Positions 46,228 to 58,700 of a stretch of DNA of 64,000 nt are shown in pieces. The notes beneath the pieces are model-generated. The model was not told the origin of the DNA, ran no database searches, and saw only the letters and a program-made list of their open reading frames with translations. How positions within the stretch are numbered: position 1 is the first letter of the stretch; the number at the start of each line of letters is the position of its first letter. Origin of the DNA: Nephromyces sp. MM_2019 (Eukaryota > Apicomplexa > Aconoidasida > Nephromycida); contig JADHZB010001263.1 in assembly GCA_015657535.1 (NCBI GenBank), forward strand, positions 1 through 64,000. Reading direction: 5' to 3'. The translations under genes and the position numbers were made by a program.

Positions 46228-49200
46228 ATGAAGCAGCTAGCTCTTGTAGTCGTATCTTTCCTCCTCCTGTGCGTGCCTTCTACGGAAGCTTTTCAATTAA
46301 CTCGGAAATTTCTTGAAAGTTCCGTTGTACCTTCCTCTGCTTATAATGGGAGTGCTTCACTTCAACATTTGGCTTCCTCAAAAAACGGCCTTCGAACTCT
46401 AGGGGGGGAGCGTAAGGAATTTGCAAGTCCTCTGCTCAGCAATGTGTCTGCCAGATTCGCAGCTGATCCGAGTAAAGGCAGTGAAGCGGATACAACACCG
46501 CCAGTTCTGGACCTTAGGGGAAAAAAAGCTTTTGTGGCAGGTATAAGATGATATCCATGTTGAAGGTGGTCGTAGTTCCTCCTTTTTTCTTCTTCTTCTG
46601 CAATATCATGTTGAAGTTAGTCGCAGTTGCTCTTGCTTTCTTCCTCTGTAACACCTTCGACAAGCCGTTTCTTTTTCATAGTTGAGTGATAATTAGTTTT
46701 AAACAACCCCCCCTCTGCCCTGACTAGCATCATATGCGGCCTTCTGAATGTGTTGCTAGAAATTGAAAGAATTTTATGTATTTGCGTATGGTTTTGAGTC
46801 GGTCTGCTCAGCTTACTGACTTTATGCTGGGGTGAGAATACTACCTCAGAATTGGATCTCCCCCAGCATTCCATTTTTTTTGCGATTTTAGATGTTTTTG
46901 CTTTTTTCTAGATCGATAATGGGCAGTTTAGCTACTTTCTGCAGGTGTTTCCGATACTAGTGGCTATGGTTGGGCTATTGCTAAAGAGCTTGCCAATGCA
47001 GGGGCGGATATCATATTTGGTACTTGGCCCCCCACTCTTGTTCTCTTTGAAAAAAGTTTGAGCAGCGGAAGATTTGATGCCGATATGTGGCTGATTAATG
47101 GAAAAAAGATGAATATCTCCAAAATATATCCGCTTGATGCCACGTTCGATAATCCTGAGGCAGTCCCTACCGAGGTGCTTCGATATTTTCATTTGCATGT
47201 CCTATTCAAATTACCAGTTGATGATTCAACTAAATTTTTTTTTTCGATTTTATCAATTGAAGCGATTAGTATAATTAAATCTAAGAGATTGTATACTTAT
47301 ATGGATAATCGTCTTTTTTGGGGAATATAAAGGAGCTTGTGTGTGCTTTTATGTTTTGCTTGTATTTCCGTATATTTTATTTTTGTCCTGCAGTCAAGGT
47401 AATTGGAATGGTGAAGTCGCATTGATATTTGAGTTGTGTAATTTTTTAGAGTATAAAGCTTTACGTGTTTAGTCACTCGAGCCACTTACTAAACACGGCA
47501 ACCTTTTTCAGGTGAAACAAAGTAAGAGATATAGCAATGCTGGAAGGTACACTATTGAAGAAGTAGCTAGCGACATTAAAAAGGACTTTGGTAACATTGA
47601 TATATTCGTGCATTCCCTGGCTAATGGCCCCGAGGTAAGCGTGAATAGCGTAAATTTTGTGTGTGCAATTTTATCTTGGGATGAAGCTATTGAAAGAATC
47701 TATGGTTTTCTGCCAATGCATTTTCTCTGGAGATTGAAGCTTGGAAAGTGCGGATTAGCATGAAATATGTGAAACTTTTTGGGGTCTGAAAAGTTTCATT
47801 TGGCCTGAAATATGTGAACCTTGTCTTCATCTAGGGTTTACTAATTGTCTGTCAAATTTTTTATAATATCTTATGCTTAGATTGCGATTTTTAAAACTTC
47901 CGGAAAACTTCTTAAAGTAGTTTTTTTTGGGAAAATTGCCCTAATTTTCTTCGGTTTGACTTATCCTGTTTGAAGTTTATCTCCTTTCACTGTTTTAGCT
48001 TCCATTTAAAAATTGTGTATCTTAATAGATTTTATATATTGAAAGGATTGATGATTTCAAGTCTCTTTAATTTTTCATAAAATCGCAAAAAAAGAGCATT
48101 CATTGCTTTTTTTTTGACTATTCTGACTAGTTTAATAAGGAGCAACTTTTTGCAGTTTTTTTCTTTTCTCTTGTTTTTTCGATTTTATTATCAATTTTTT
48201 TTTGCATGTGTTCGCGTGTGTTAGCTGCTATATGAGAAGACTTTTCATTCACTTACTGCTTCAGTGTGCGGAACTGATGTGCAAACTGCTCTCATGATAT
48301 GAAATGTTTTGCATCTTCATTATCTTTTCAGGTGAAGAAATCTTTATTGGAGACCTCAAGACATGGATATCTCTCTGCGAACTCAGCAAGCGCATACTCT
48401 TTGGTATCTTTGGTGCAAAACATTGCACCTATAATGAATGAAGGAGGATCAGTACTTTCCTTGACCTACAGGGCATCTGATGTTGTTATTCCCGGTGAAG
48501 AAATTTTCTTGGATGAAGTGTTTTCATACACCCGTGTTGAAGTAGCCTTTTTCTTTCCCTCTTTTAGCTGGGGCATATGTAGCTTTTTTTTATAATTCAG
48601 TGTGTGTTAATTTCCTTAGCCTAGCATGCTTGTGTAGTTTGCATTTATTCTTTTTATACTACTACCTAGTTTTTTTCTAATTTTTTTTCGTATATTGCAG
48701 CCCCTTACCGGGCTTCTATTGTCGCGTTGATTTCATCCCTTTTAAGCTAGAAATAAGGCAAGCTGATACTTTATTAATCCTGCTGAATATATCTATACTC
48801 TGTTTGTATATTTGGAAAAAAATGCACCTTGTGAATGCTAATTCTTTCTATGAGCGGAGTTTTGATTCTTTTAGAGCTATGTTTTTTCTTTATCAGATTA
48901 AGCTTTTAAGGATAAAAGTTTGAGTTTTTACTTATTGAATGATATATATGATTCTGCATGTTTTTAAAACGCTAGTTGCTTTAAAATTAGCTTATATCTC
49001 TGTTTTTGTAATGTTTTTTTCACTCTTGGGTGTAATCTACAACTCATTCCAGGGATTGAAACTACACACAAGATCGTACGCTAGGGTTTCATGAAACACT
49101 CCAAATTACAGACGCACACGCTCACACACACTCACACACGCTCACTCACACACACTCACACACACACACACATACACGCGATTAAGTTTGTGCTCCCTTT

Positions 49201-51372
49201 ATCATAGACCGTATCTCTCTTTTAGAAAACACTTCTTGCAGTTTTTTTCTTCAACTTCGCCTTTTTTAGGGGTTTATTTTTTGAGTTCGCCTCCCATCTT
49301 CGCAGAATTTAACGCTTTGCCATGATTTTCAGTATCATATTCTCCGCAATGTTTCATCCTTTTTGGTTTCACTTGGGTTTTACCAGATTCATACTTTATT
49401 TTCAAGAGGTGTTTATTTGGAACCAAATCAGACATTTTTTCTCAATAATCCCTAATATATATATTGGTATACTGATTTTTTCCCGTGTAAACGTATCTAT
49501 GCTTCATTTTTTTTTAACCAGGCTATGGTGGGGGCATGAGCAGTGCAAAAGCTGCTTTGGAGTCTGATACTAAAACTTTAGCGTGGGAAGCTGGTCGAAA
49601 ATATGGCATTCGCATTAATTCGATAAGTGCCGGACCCCTGAAGAGCCGAGCTGCTAATGTATGTTGCTCTTTAGTGACTAGGCAGTAACTTTTCTAGCTT
49701 TTAGATTGTGATTAACCACTTAGTTTATCATGGTAAATTGAGCTTTATTTTGTTTGGAAGAAATTGGCAGATTAATCGTTGGGGCATATACTAGCTCTCA
49801 ATGTTATCGCCTATATATTTCATTGAGAATTGGAGAAACTATATACATGCATATTTTCTAATCAATTTGTGTTCAAATACACAAGAATAATTCAATTGAG
49901 GGCGGCGATATACGAAGTTTGTGCGCTTAAGCTTTATAGAAACCTTGAGTTTTGTAGTGTGTGCTGCTGCTGTGTGTTTTCCTCCTTTTTTTCGGTTTTT
50001 ATTGGATTTCATCATTATGCTTGATAAAGTTTCTCAAAGTATGTTTTTGTATAGTTTCTACTTGTTTTTTGCCAGCATCCCACTAAAAGCCATCTCTCTG
50101 GGTAAGATAATGGGTGATAGCTCTTGTCCTCTTCTCGTTAGCATGTATGTTTGTTGGCTTTGATTAGAAAACGAATGCATCATTGCTGCTAGAAAGATAA
50201 AAAGGTATTTGATATCTCCTCAAGAAAAGCTTTGAAAATTTAAACTGAAGATGCTAATATTTTTTTCGGATTTTTGTGTGTTTACTAGATAATTGTTTTT
50301 TTTTAGATCCTAGGACTTGTTATTCTCCAGCTATCTACTGGAACGATTTGTGCTAAGAGTCACGTAGAAGCTGCTTTTTGCAACTCTCGGAGATTGTAAC
50401 TTTTTGTTGTATGATTACTCCATATCAGGGATATCACAGCTGGCTACCAAATCTTTTTTCTTCTCGGGTTTTTTGAAGTTTGGTGGTATTTCTGTGTGTA
50501 TGCGGTTTCTAGTTTAAAGTAATCTGCGGCAGCATATCCCTCCTACTATAAGATCTAATAACGTTTCCCCTTTTCGGCTATGGTTCATTTTACTATTTGA
50601 AGATTTTAAGCATTTCATTTGGTCGTAAACTTTCCTTCAGGCTATTGGTGATGCTTCGAAAGGAGACAAGAATTTTATTGATTATGCCATTGATTACGCT
50701 AAAGTGAACTCCCCATTAAACCGGGTGCGTATGGAATTTGGTGATGCATATATTCTTACAATAGCTTTTTTTTAAATCTGGGAACTTCTTGCATTTTTCT
50801 GTATTTGCCTGAGCTTGCTATGAGGGTGGATGTTGGCTGATTAGGCAGGTTCGAGTTCATGCAGGAAATTTCTACAAATTCATGTGATTCTTGCTGGGAG
50901 GAATTGCTTTTCTTGCTTACATACGAAGCTCTTTTCGGGGTGTTTTTGTGGTTCTCTTGTTTTATTCTTTTTGCCTGCTTCATTGCCCACCAGTTTTTTA
51001 TCTTTATGGAGAGGAACTGCGTTCCTGTTAGTATATTTTGGGGCTTTATTAAGCATTTTGACTGGGAATTACCTTTTAATATCCATTATTTTGGTGGTAT
51101 ATGGTGAATTTCGAGTAAGCAATGATAATTCTAGCCTATATGGAATCATCTGTGACTATACTCGTACCTTGTAATCAAAGCAGAAAATTTTTTTGATGTT
51201 TTTTTCGAAAATTTTCCGCCTTTTTCAGGATCTTACCTCCGATGATGTTGGCCGTGCTGCGTTATTTCTGTTATCTCCCTTAGCTGCTGCTATCACTGGT
51301 CAAATAATATATGTTGATAATGGCTTGAGCATCATGGGCCATGCTGTCGACTCTAAGGCTTTGCAAGGCTGA
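46228..51372 (+). CDS. FabI: FabI: NADH-dependent enoyl-ACP reductase, apicoplast-targeted, seven exons
   Basis: Exons: 46228-46540, 46945-47174, 47512-47634, 48332-48494, 49522-49658, 50641-50724, 51229-51372. All junctions are GT/AG and in phase, giving 397 residues. Residues 1-21 are a signal peptide ([21 protein letters not shown]), followed by a Ser/Lys/Arg-rich transit region to about residue 95. The mature enzyme starts at [12 protein letters not shown]. The nucleotide-binding part is [16 protein letters not shown] with FGTWPP. The catalytic region is [17 protein letters not shown] followed by [11 protein letters not shown] (Tyr278, Lys286). [10 protein letters not shown] and [12 protein letters not shown] follow. 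The segment after SRAAN is short and lacks the long Plasmodium insertion, as in coccidian enzymes. It reduces trans-2-enoyl-ACP, the last step of each FASII cycle; in relatives the enzyme is the triclosan target. Introns run from 338 to 1,027 nt. Confidence 0.97.
49112..49178. repeat. CA-rich microsatellite in FabI intron 4
   Basis: Repeats of cacacactcacacac type. CA is on the sense strand here, opposite to the TG-on-sense trend elsewhere in the window. Confidence 0.85.
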
Positions 51373-52639
51373 TTTTTGTTGTAATAATGCTATTCACCTA
51401 TTCGAGATAAATGGTTATTTTGATTGTTTATTTTTGCTGGTAATTGAAGGAGAGTATATACGCGAATTTAGCTCGCTTTTAAGCATACGCTACTACTTAT
51501 CGAAGTTCCAAGAGCATCCCTTCCTGCTGAGAAACTCTCAATTACTCTTGGTGCAGATAAATAAATGCTTGGGATGTCAATTTTGCTTCATCATTTTATA
51601 CTTGAAACAATTTTCAGAATTAAGCTGATGGCTGATCAGAATTAGAAAGAGGTTTAATCTGATTTATTTTACTACACAGTAAGATTTGGACATTAGTGTA
51701 ACTTGAGTGCTTTTTCTCCCGGCATATAGAGGCCGCTGCAGTAGTTGCTTGTATATGCCTATTTTTTTTTAGTGCCTCTTCGCATTGCTTCCCCGTCTAG
51801 TAAATTTGTTGTTTTGTTTGGTACTTAAGGGAGTCAGATAATATAGATTTTTCTTCGTTTTTAAAGGTTTGATACAGGTTCTATTGCATGAGTGCATAAG
51901 CATATGTAAGGAAGTTCTTGATTTTCTTTGAATTTTGTGAAAAATCGGTAAGTGAGGCATAAATTTTATATAGTTAATGGGCCAGCAATGAAAAAATATC
52001 AGAGTTGAGAGTTTAGGGTGAGGCGGACCTACTATACTATTAATTCAGCTGAATGGAAAAATCTACCCACTTTTACTGAAAAATCAAAGGGAGTAGGGAC
52101 TTTAGCTTACAGTGTTTTCCCTCAATCATTTTGCTGTCTTTGGTATCTGATTTTTTTAAATGAAATACTGGAATGGGATTGTTATTTTTGTTTCGTACTG
52201 TCGTGTATTTATTTGAATTTTTACTTCTCTTTTTAGAAGTTTCTTAATTCCGCAGTAGAAACTAGCTAATATAAACGCATACACAAGGGTCACAAATTTC
52301 ATTGCAGCTTCTGCTGATATTTCTTCTCCACTGCATAATTTATTATCGCTTCGTCATTGCGAATACTTTTTGTTCTTCGGCTTATAGGCATGCAAGAACA
52401 TATTGCTTCTTATGTGGCATTATATAGATCCTCTACGTAATTCTTAACTATGTGTATGCCACAGTTTTGAACTTTTGTCGTGTAAGAATTTTCGCTCCAC
52501 TAAATTGTCCCATATAGTCAACGATGTTCCAAAGACTAAAATTTCATGACTTCATGACGCATAGTTGTGGATGTGCTATGTGGTGAAGCATTTTGCTTGC
52601 GCTGCCTCTATAACTGCGCTCTTGTTTTGAACTGAATCC
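51373..52639. other. FabI 3' flank, no gene seen
   Basis: AT-rich sequence with short frames on both strands. It should contain the FabI 3' UTR. Confidence 0.35.
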
Positions 52640-53900
52640 ATGGGTCTTGATGTAGAATCCACCCATTTTACACTATTTCCCGACGAATGCAGTACTACTT
52701 CGCTGCGTAAATCTATTGCTCTCGCTATTGAAAGTGCGAAAGCCAAAACCCTAGAAGCATATGTAAGAATCTGTTTCAAGAAGGTTTTTGTTGTAGTTTC
52801 TTCTATAAAAGTACTAAACTATCATATGACTAGTAATGGCGTATAACATGTATGTTGGGGGGGCCATGAGAGTGATTGGAGATTAGTGATGTATCTTTTA
52901 AAAGTCCTGGAGTGGGACCCTGTGTGCACATGCCAGCTTGCTTTGGAGCTTGGTCTATTTTATTGATAGGAAGATAACTTCTAATGTAATGGGAAAACTT
53001 TTGGGGGAGCTCAGGAATCCTGTTCAAAACGCTGAGATATTTACTTTCTTTAGCTTCGTTTCCTATCTTGTAGTTTACTTGAAAATAACCTTGAGTATGA
53101 GAATTGCTATGGCAAGGTACGGTAATGCTGAGGGTCGGCACACCAAGCGTTGCCTAATAAATTGCAGACCAAGAGATTATCAAATATTCAGTACGAGGTT
53201 GTAAGTATATAAAACTGAATAGAGGTTTACAATAGTGCAGCATACAGGCAGTGCGGCAAAAGCCGCAAGAGTTTTATTCTTCCTCAGTAGAATTGAGACA
53301 TGCACCGCTGTCGCTATATTTTAGCCGTCGAAAGGCCTCTAGTTCCATCCCAACCGCACTACCAGCTCTTTGCTAATGGAGGTCGTGCTCCTAGATGATT
53401 AAAGCTGTGCCAGCTACTCATTATCTAACTTCGTAGCGGCAAATATGGTCAGCAAAGTTCAGCATTTGTGGCTGTAGGCAGAGATTCACTCCCATTGCAC
53501 GTTGCATGGTACTGCGGCATCATAAGCGCCCTGTTTAGCTATTACTGTGTGCTCGACGCTGCCACAAGCTAGTTATGCTTGTGGTACTATCATCATCGTA
53601 ATCATGTTATAGAGAGCATCCCAACAAGACGACACATATCCGCTTTGGCCATGCAAAACGTGGCCACAATTGTGCGTCACTACCTCTTCGCTAATTTTTA
53701 CCTTGGTTTGGTCAGACGCGATGTCAAATCTGTCGAAAGCTAACATATACAATGGGTTCAAAAAAATTTATGGCTAATCTATCCGTGACATGACAGCGAA
53801 CCAGTGGCATCTTCAGCGAAGAGGCTCGCGCCGGGCTTTTTTCTGCCTGGTTTCTTACTTGGTATTTCAGGATGTCTCGCTTCATCCTCTAGTAGTATAA
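52640..53900 (+). CDS. Candidate three-exon small gene of unknown function
   Basis: Exon 52640-52762 starts with ATG and ends at donor tat|gtaaga (41 codons, MGLDVESTHFTLFPDECSTT followed by a helical KSIALAIESAKAKTLEAY). A 33-nt exon 53168-53200 lies between acceptor attgcag and donor gtt|gtaagt (TKRLSNIQYEV). Segment 53871-53900 follows acceptor tatttcag and encodes DVSLHPLVV and TAA. All phases are zero. The first exon looks convincingly coding; the other two are chosen only for splice signals and phase. No family recognised. The real gene may use other downstream exons. Confidence 0.3.
53201..53867. other. Locally GC-richer stretch, content unresolved
   Basis: It contains a short perfect hairpin gcggcaaaagccgc near 53252 and fewer AT runs than its surroundings. 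I could not match it to a known structural RNA. It would be an intron if the preceding candidate gene model is right. Confidence 0.3.
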
Positions 53901-54104
53901 GAAACAGAGGAATCTTGCGGAAGACATGAATTATTATGTTTTACATCTATGCTTCCAGTCCTGGATAACCCTGCTAGGCAGCGGTTTGTTTGAAGAGCAC
54001 TTTCAAAGCATCCCAATGAGCAGAGAAAGCCGGTTTCACCTGATTAAGAACTTGAGAACTGGTAAGATTTGCATTTAGTTGCGCAGCCCCAAGCGCCAAG
54101 CTTT

Positions 54105-54344
54105 CTACCTCATAATAACCGGTGCTCTGTTCAGGTAAAAAGCAAATATGCCTAGGAGCAACACTTCATTCCTAACTGTCAAAGTCGGGGAGTCTTGCAG
54201 CTGCATCACTAAGACAAGTCCTGTAAAGCTACCCTTTAAAATAAATTCTAGCCGATGGCTGGTAAAATTAATTGAAAGAGTTCCTGCTGCCAAGTGCAAC
54301 AAGAAGTCCACGCGAAATTTCTGACTATAGTTTGGAAACTTCAC
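54105..54344 (-). CDS. Exon-like open frame of unknown protein
   Basis: A 79-codon minus frame encodes FRVDFLLHLAAGTLSINFTS, HRLEFILKGSFTGLVLVMQL, then a beta-rich continuation ending RAPVIMR-TAG. The alternating hydrophobic pattern suggests repeated beta strands. It is loosely reminiscent of repeating beta-groove lipid-transfer (VPS13-like) modules, but this is only an impression. It lies downstream of the TRM61 gene on the same strand and could be the end of another gene. Confidence 0.3.
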   Translation of the reverse strand: MKFPNYSQKFRVDFLLHLAAGTLSINFTSHRLEFILKGSFTGLVLVMQLQDSPTLTVRNEVLLLGIFAFYLNRAPVIMR

Positions 54345-55379
54345 TATAGTAAAATACGGGTTAGTGGGATAAAAGAGGCTAATTCAACGTTTAAAGCATA
54401 GTTTTTACTACCAAAAGCACTCTAATACACCAAATCACACGGTTAAAAAACTTTGAGCCATCTTAGCCAAAGCTTGAGCGGTCTATCTCGCGCAGTACTG
54501 CACCTAAAATTGTACTGCAGTGAATAAGCCACTCAAGTCCTACAGCCTATCAACTTTTGCTAATCGAAACAGCTGCAACTCTAGGAGACACTTATAGCGC
54601 TACTCCGAAATAGAGCTGTACTAGATTAGTTACCTGCAAGGGTATTATCGTCTGATGCTAAGCTTATAAATGGCTTCACGACTGGGAGCAGAAAAACAGA
54701 TTTGAGCATAGGCAATATGCTCCTCAGCATGGGCTGGAGCAGCCCAGTCTAAGAATCCCACTGGTGGAAAAAATGATGCTTCTCGCTGAGCTAGCTAAAG
54801 TTAGGGCTTCAAAGATATTACCTAAACATCATTCTCAGCCTATTCTCCAAAGCCCATCAATAACGATATTGCTAACCACGAGGGAATAATGAAGGTGGAA
54901 ACATATTCTAGCAGAAAACAGCTATGCTATCACTGCGGTGATGACCAGAATTAAGGCGAAGTAGGTTTCCCTGATTAAATAACCTTTGAAGGGTACTAGA
55001 AAAAAATATTTTTTACTTTCAGCTCAACTCTTAAATTATTCTGAAGGTGACTACAAAGCTATCTCTTTTACAAATGATTAAAACAATTGAATGGTAGAAG
55101 CGATGGAAGTAAACCCGTACAGCAACGAGCCTTGCTGAAATATCGTCGTTAGGCCACCACCAATTAATTCCCTATGATGCCCTTTCAGACTGGCTAAAGA
55201 TTGCTTTAATACTAGGAAAATTGGGAGCGATACCTGTTCAATGCTTTTGATTCAAACAGATTAAAGATGTACATCGAACTCCCGGCCAAAATTATACGCA
55301 AGTATTTGCTGATTTCGCAGATAGTAGGGTAAGCTTCAAATTTGATGTACAATAGCATCTCAAGAAATACAATGCGGTG

Positions 55380-55556
55380 TCAGCCAGAGCGCATGACATA
55401 GCTTTCAAGGATAATTACTGATAACCCGCTAGTATCCCAGGGGTACAAAATATCGTAGGGTTTCCAAGTATAAATTAGAGGCCAATATTTTCTTAGGAAA
55501 TCCCTTGTTTTGCTTATCGAAGTCAGTACTGGTAGCGATATTATCAGTGGAAAATG
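55380..55556 (-). CDS. Exon-like segment of unknown protein
   Basis: It begins exactly at an acceptor-like gtttag and runs 58 codons to TGA: HFPLIISLPVLTSISKTRDF, LRKYWPLIYTWKPYDILY, then PWDTSGLSVIILESYVMRSG. The aromatic-rich composition (four Trp/Tyr clusters) looks like real protein. It sits 170 bp beyond the stop of the TRM61-like gene, on the same strand, so it must belong to a separate gene or be a terminal exon of one. No family recognised. Confidence 0.35.
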   Translation of the reverse strand, partial: HFPLIISLPVLTSISKTRDFLRKYWPLIYTWKPYDILYPWDTSGLSVIILESYVMRSG

Positions 55557-55728
55557 CTAAACCGACGCGAAACAGTATGGCTATGAAAATATCAGTTCAA
55601 GAAACAAAGGGCATAAGTTTTACTTGACGCGCAGCGTGGCTACAACCAATTATATGTTAGAGATCATAAGAATAACTTGCTAATGATTGCCGTTTCGCTT
55701 TGGGGTTTAAAGATATCTCTTTTTATCC

Positions 55729-58700
55729 TCAGATTGGCTTTATAGCCATAGTCAAATATCCAGTGTGGCTTCGAGTATTCAGGTTATAACTTGCGTAATT
55801 GCCAGTTGCTCCTTCCTCGGAACTCCAGAGCTCTGTCAACATCTCAAATATGGAAATATTAAGGGGAGCAAAATACGAACAAGATACATGTTCAAAATCA
55901 TCACTTTTGCACAGTAGAACCACATACATTTATGCATCAGAAGTGCACACACAAACACACAACCACGTTAGCATAAGTATACACACACGTCGGCAACAGC
56001 ACGTATACACTCCGCAAGAAGGGCTGGAAGGATAAATGCCGCTTTTTTATAAACTGCAAGCTTTAAAATCAGCAAGCACGAAATATACACAGCTGCTTTT
56101 AAAGTGAATTGCAACACGTGATATACCACATTTCAAAAAAAATTAACTAGGGACTAGGCTTTATAAAGCAGCAGCGCGGGCACTAGCTGAAACAGACAAT
56201 TTCCAAAACAAAATTCGGAATATTTCACATATCTGGGATGTACCGAGCAAAAAATATCCGTATAAACTGAACTGCCTCATAAAATCCCAAAAAAATTGAA
56301 CAGCTAAAAACTTTTTTTTAATGAACTGTCCACGCATCAATTCCTACCTGCAGGCCCTACGTCTTGCTCCGTAATTGCATCGCTAATATTACGCTTGCGT
56401 CCTGATATATAAAGCAAACAAATTCAGCCTGAAGCCCTCATCCGCAAGCAAAAAACAGTGACTTTTTTTGACTCAAAAGCAACAACTCGAGTATATCCAC
56501 AGGCAGTACATTTGCAAACGCAGAGAAGGAGATGGACGGTGTGAGCTCAGAGAAAATGAAAAAGTGGTGGGGTTTTTTTTTAGCTTTTTTGTGTCTGCAT
56601 GGGCTGATATAGGGGGTGGTCAGCTTGTGGGTGTGCTTAGGCGTAACTTCACAACCAAAAACTAATAAAATAAATATTTTAATCACACGTTCCGCTAAAT
56701 CTTTTAGTTTAGCAAAACTTAAGCAAAGAAATTTTGTTTTTAAAGATCTAAAAGGCTAAATACTGATACAAATTGGATCAAATCTTATTATAATAGTTGT
56801 GAACATATAAAGACTGTTCTATATAAAGTTCATAGAAAAATCAGTTTCATATTTTTTATGCAATCTATATAATTTTTTCGAAAATTAAAGCGAATTTTAT
56901 CTAGTTTTAGCTACTAAAAATAATAAAGAATTACATATATATTAATAAGATTGTTACAACACTTTTTGATGCTGACGTAAGTTGGGGGTTCTCATATTGA
57001 ACACTTTTTTTTTACCTAAAAACCAATTAATATATATATTCCACCTTTTAAAAACATTGGAGATTCTGTGCTTAATCGCAACCGGCCAGGAAATTTTTTA
57101 AGCATAGCTAAAACCAGCTAATGAATTTTATAAAAGAAGCTTAAAACACCTTAAAGGATAAACAAAAATCAATCGCGGGGTAGCAGTTAATCTGTCGTTT
57201 TTCACCAGAATGTTCAAAAACCCACCGAATATATAGAAAAAAGGCATCAAAACACACTATTACCCCATATATGGTATTCTCTAGCAAAGCATCTGGCAGA
57301 AGATAGAAATGCACTTATTACACGATTGCAAATATGAATCTATCTCGGACAAAAATCACAATTCATCATGATTGAATGCAAATATAAAAAACTCTGGCGC
57401 CATCACTGCGAACATAAAACGCTAAACAAGAGCGAAGCTAGCAACATAAAAGGGCAAAAAACGCCTAATATTAACAAATAACTTTGAGCAAAACACATCT
57501 TCTGATGCAGCAATTACAACCTTAAATAAGCAGCTTTTCTTTGAAACACGAGAAAAAAGCTAAAATCAGCAGAGTAACAGGGATTTTAGCAAGGCACAGA
57601 AGCTAAAACCGCCATCAGGAAACGAATCAGGACAACTCCAAGTTTCAAAACCAATCGAAGCAGACAATCTCTGCAATAATTCAAAAAGAATATCAATAAA
57701 ATTTGATTAAACTGCTTTATCAAATGCTGAGAAATTTCAAGCTTTTTTACCTATTTTATGTGAAAATATAATTTAAATTTTAAAATATCAACTCTAAATT
57801 TCTTCTACTTTTGAAGAAGCAACAATGCCTGCATGCCTGCAGGGATTAATTGAGCTACTACAACATTTTCTTTTAATCCTACCAATATATCTACGTTTCT
57901 AGCATTTTTTGCAATTTATCTTGAAAAATGAGCTTTTAAACTCAAAAATCAAACGTCAAAAGAGGGAAGACAAAGTAGCTCCAACGGCTCTCACCCGATT
58001 GAAAGCGATTATTGCTGGACTGCTTACTGACGTTGATACCCCATGGCTTGCTGACAATTTCAAAGGTTCTCATCGCTGAAAAAATTGAAAAAAAAACGAT
58101 GATGAAAAAATTTACTGGTTATACCTTGATAGCTACACACTTGCTACTTAGTAAATGTGGCATTAAAAGCTTTTACATGTATACTCACTGAAGAAAAAGT
58201 GCATGAGATTTTCTCTATTTAAACAGAAGCGTGCATAAATTGCAAAACAGGATACACACACTTGATGGCATCGGTTGCAAGTAAACTCAGGACGCACTTG
58301 AATAGCGGATTTACAAATCACTGCTCTCTTTAGAGTGAGTATGTAGCGGTGGAAACTACAGCAGCACACACTTGAATAGCAGATTTACACTCCATGAGCA
58401 CACAAGACTCTTAACCAAAGCAAGCACGAGCTTTAATGCAGAGAAAATAGCGCCTTTAAATACAAGTGAAATTATTGAAGCCCGTTCGAATGCTAGTAAA
58501 AAATACTAACAAGCAAAAAAATTAAAGGTAGAAACACACATGCTAAATAAAGTGATTGCTATAGTTTGGCACTGAAATCTACAAAAACAAAACAAGTTGC
58601 ATCATTTATAGAAGCCTATATGCCCAAAAAACTGAGGCGAAAAATCAGGAGCTTTAAGTCAAATATTTCCATACAATCATCATCTTTAACACCAAAATTA

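Noticed and set aside
53220..53600. GC-richer stretch with a hairpin, considered as a structural RNA (RNase P, SRP or snRNA)
   Set aside because: No conserved core motif of those RNAs could be recognised by eye. A covariance-model search would be needed to support it.
58163..58369. Minus frame with a CxxC-like tail (FTCNRCHQ) resembling an MCM zinc-finger region
   Set aside because: The resemblance covers only a few residues, there is no ATPase region nearby, and it lies inside the TRM61 gene. I kept it only as a possible TRM61 exon.
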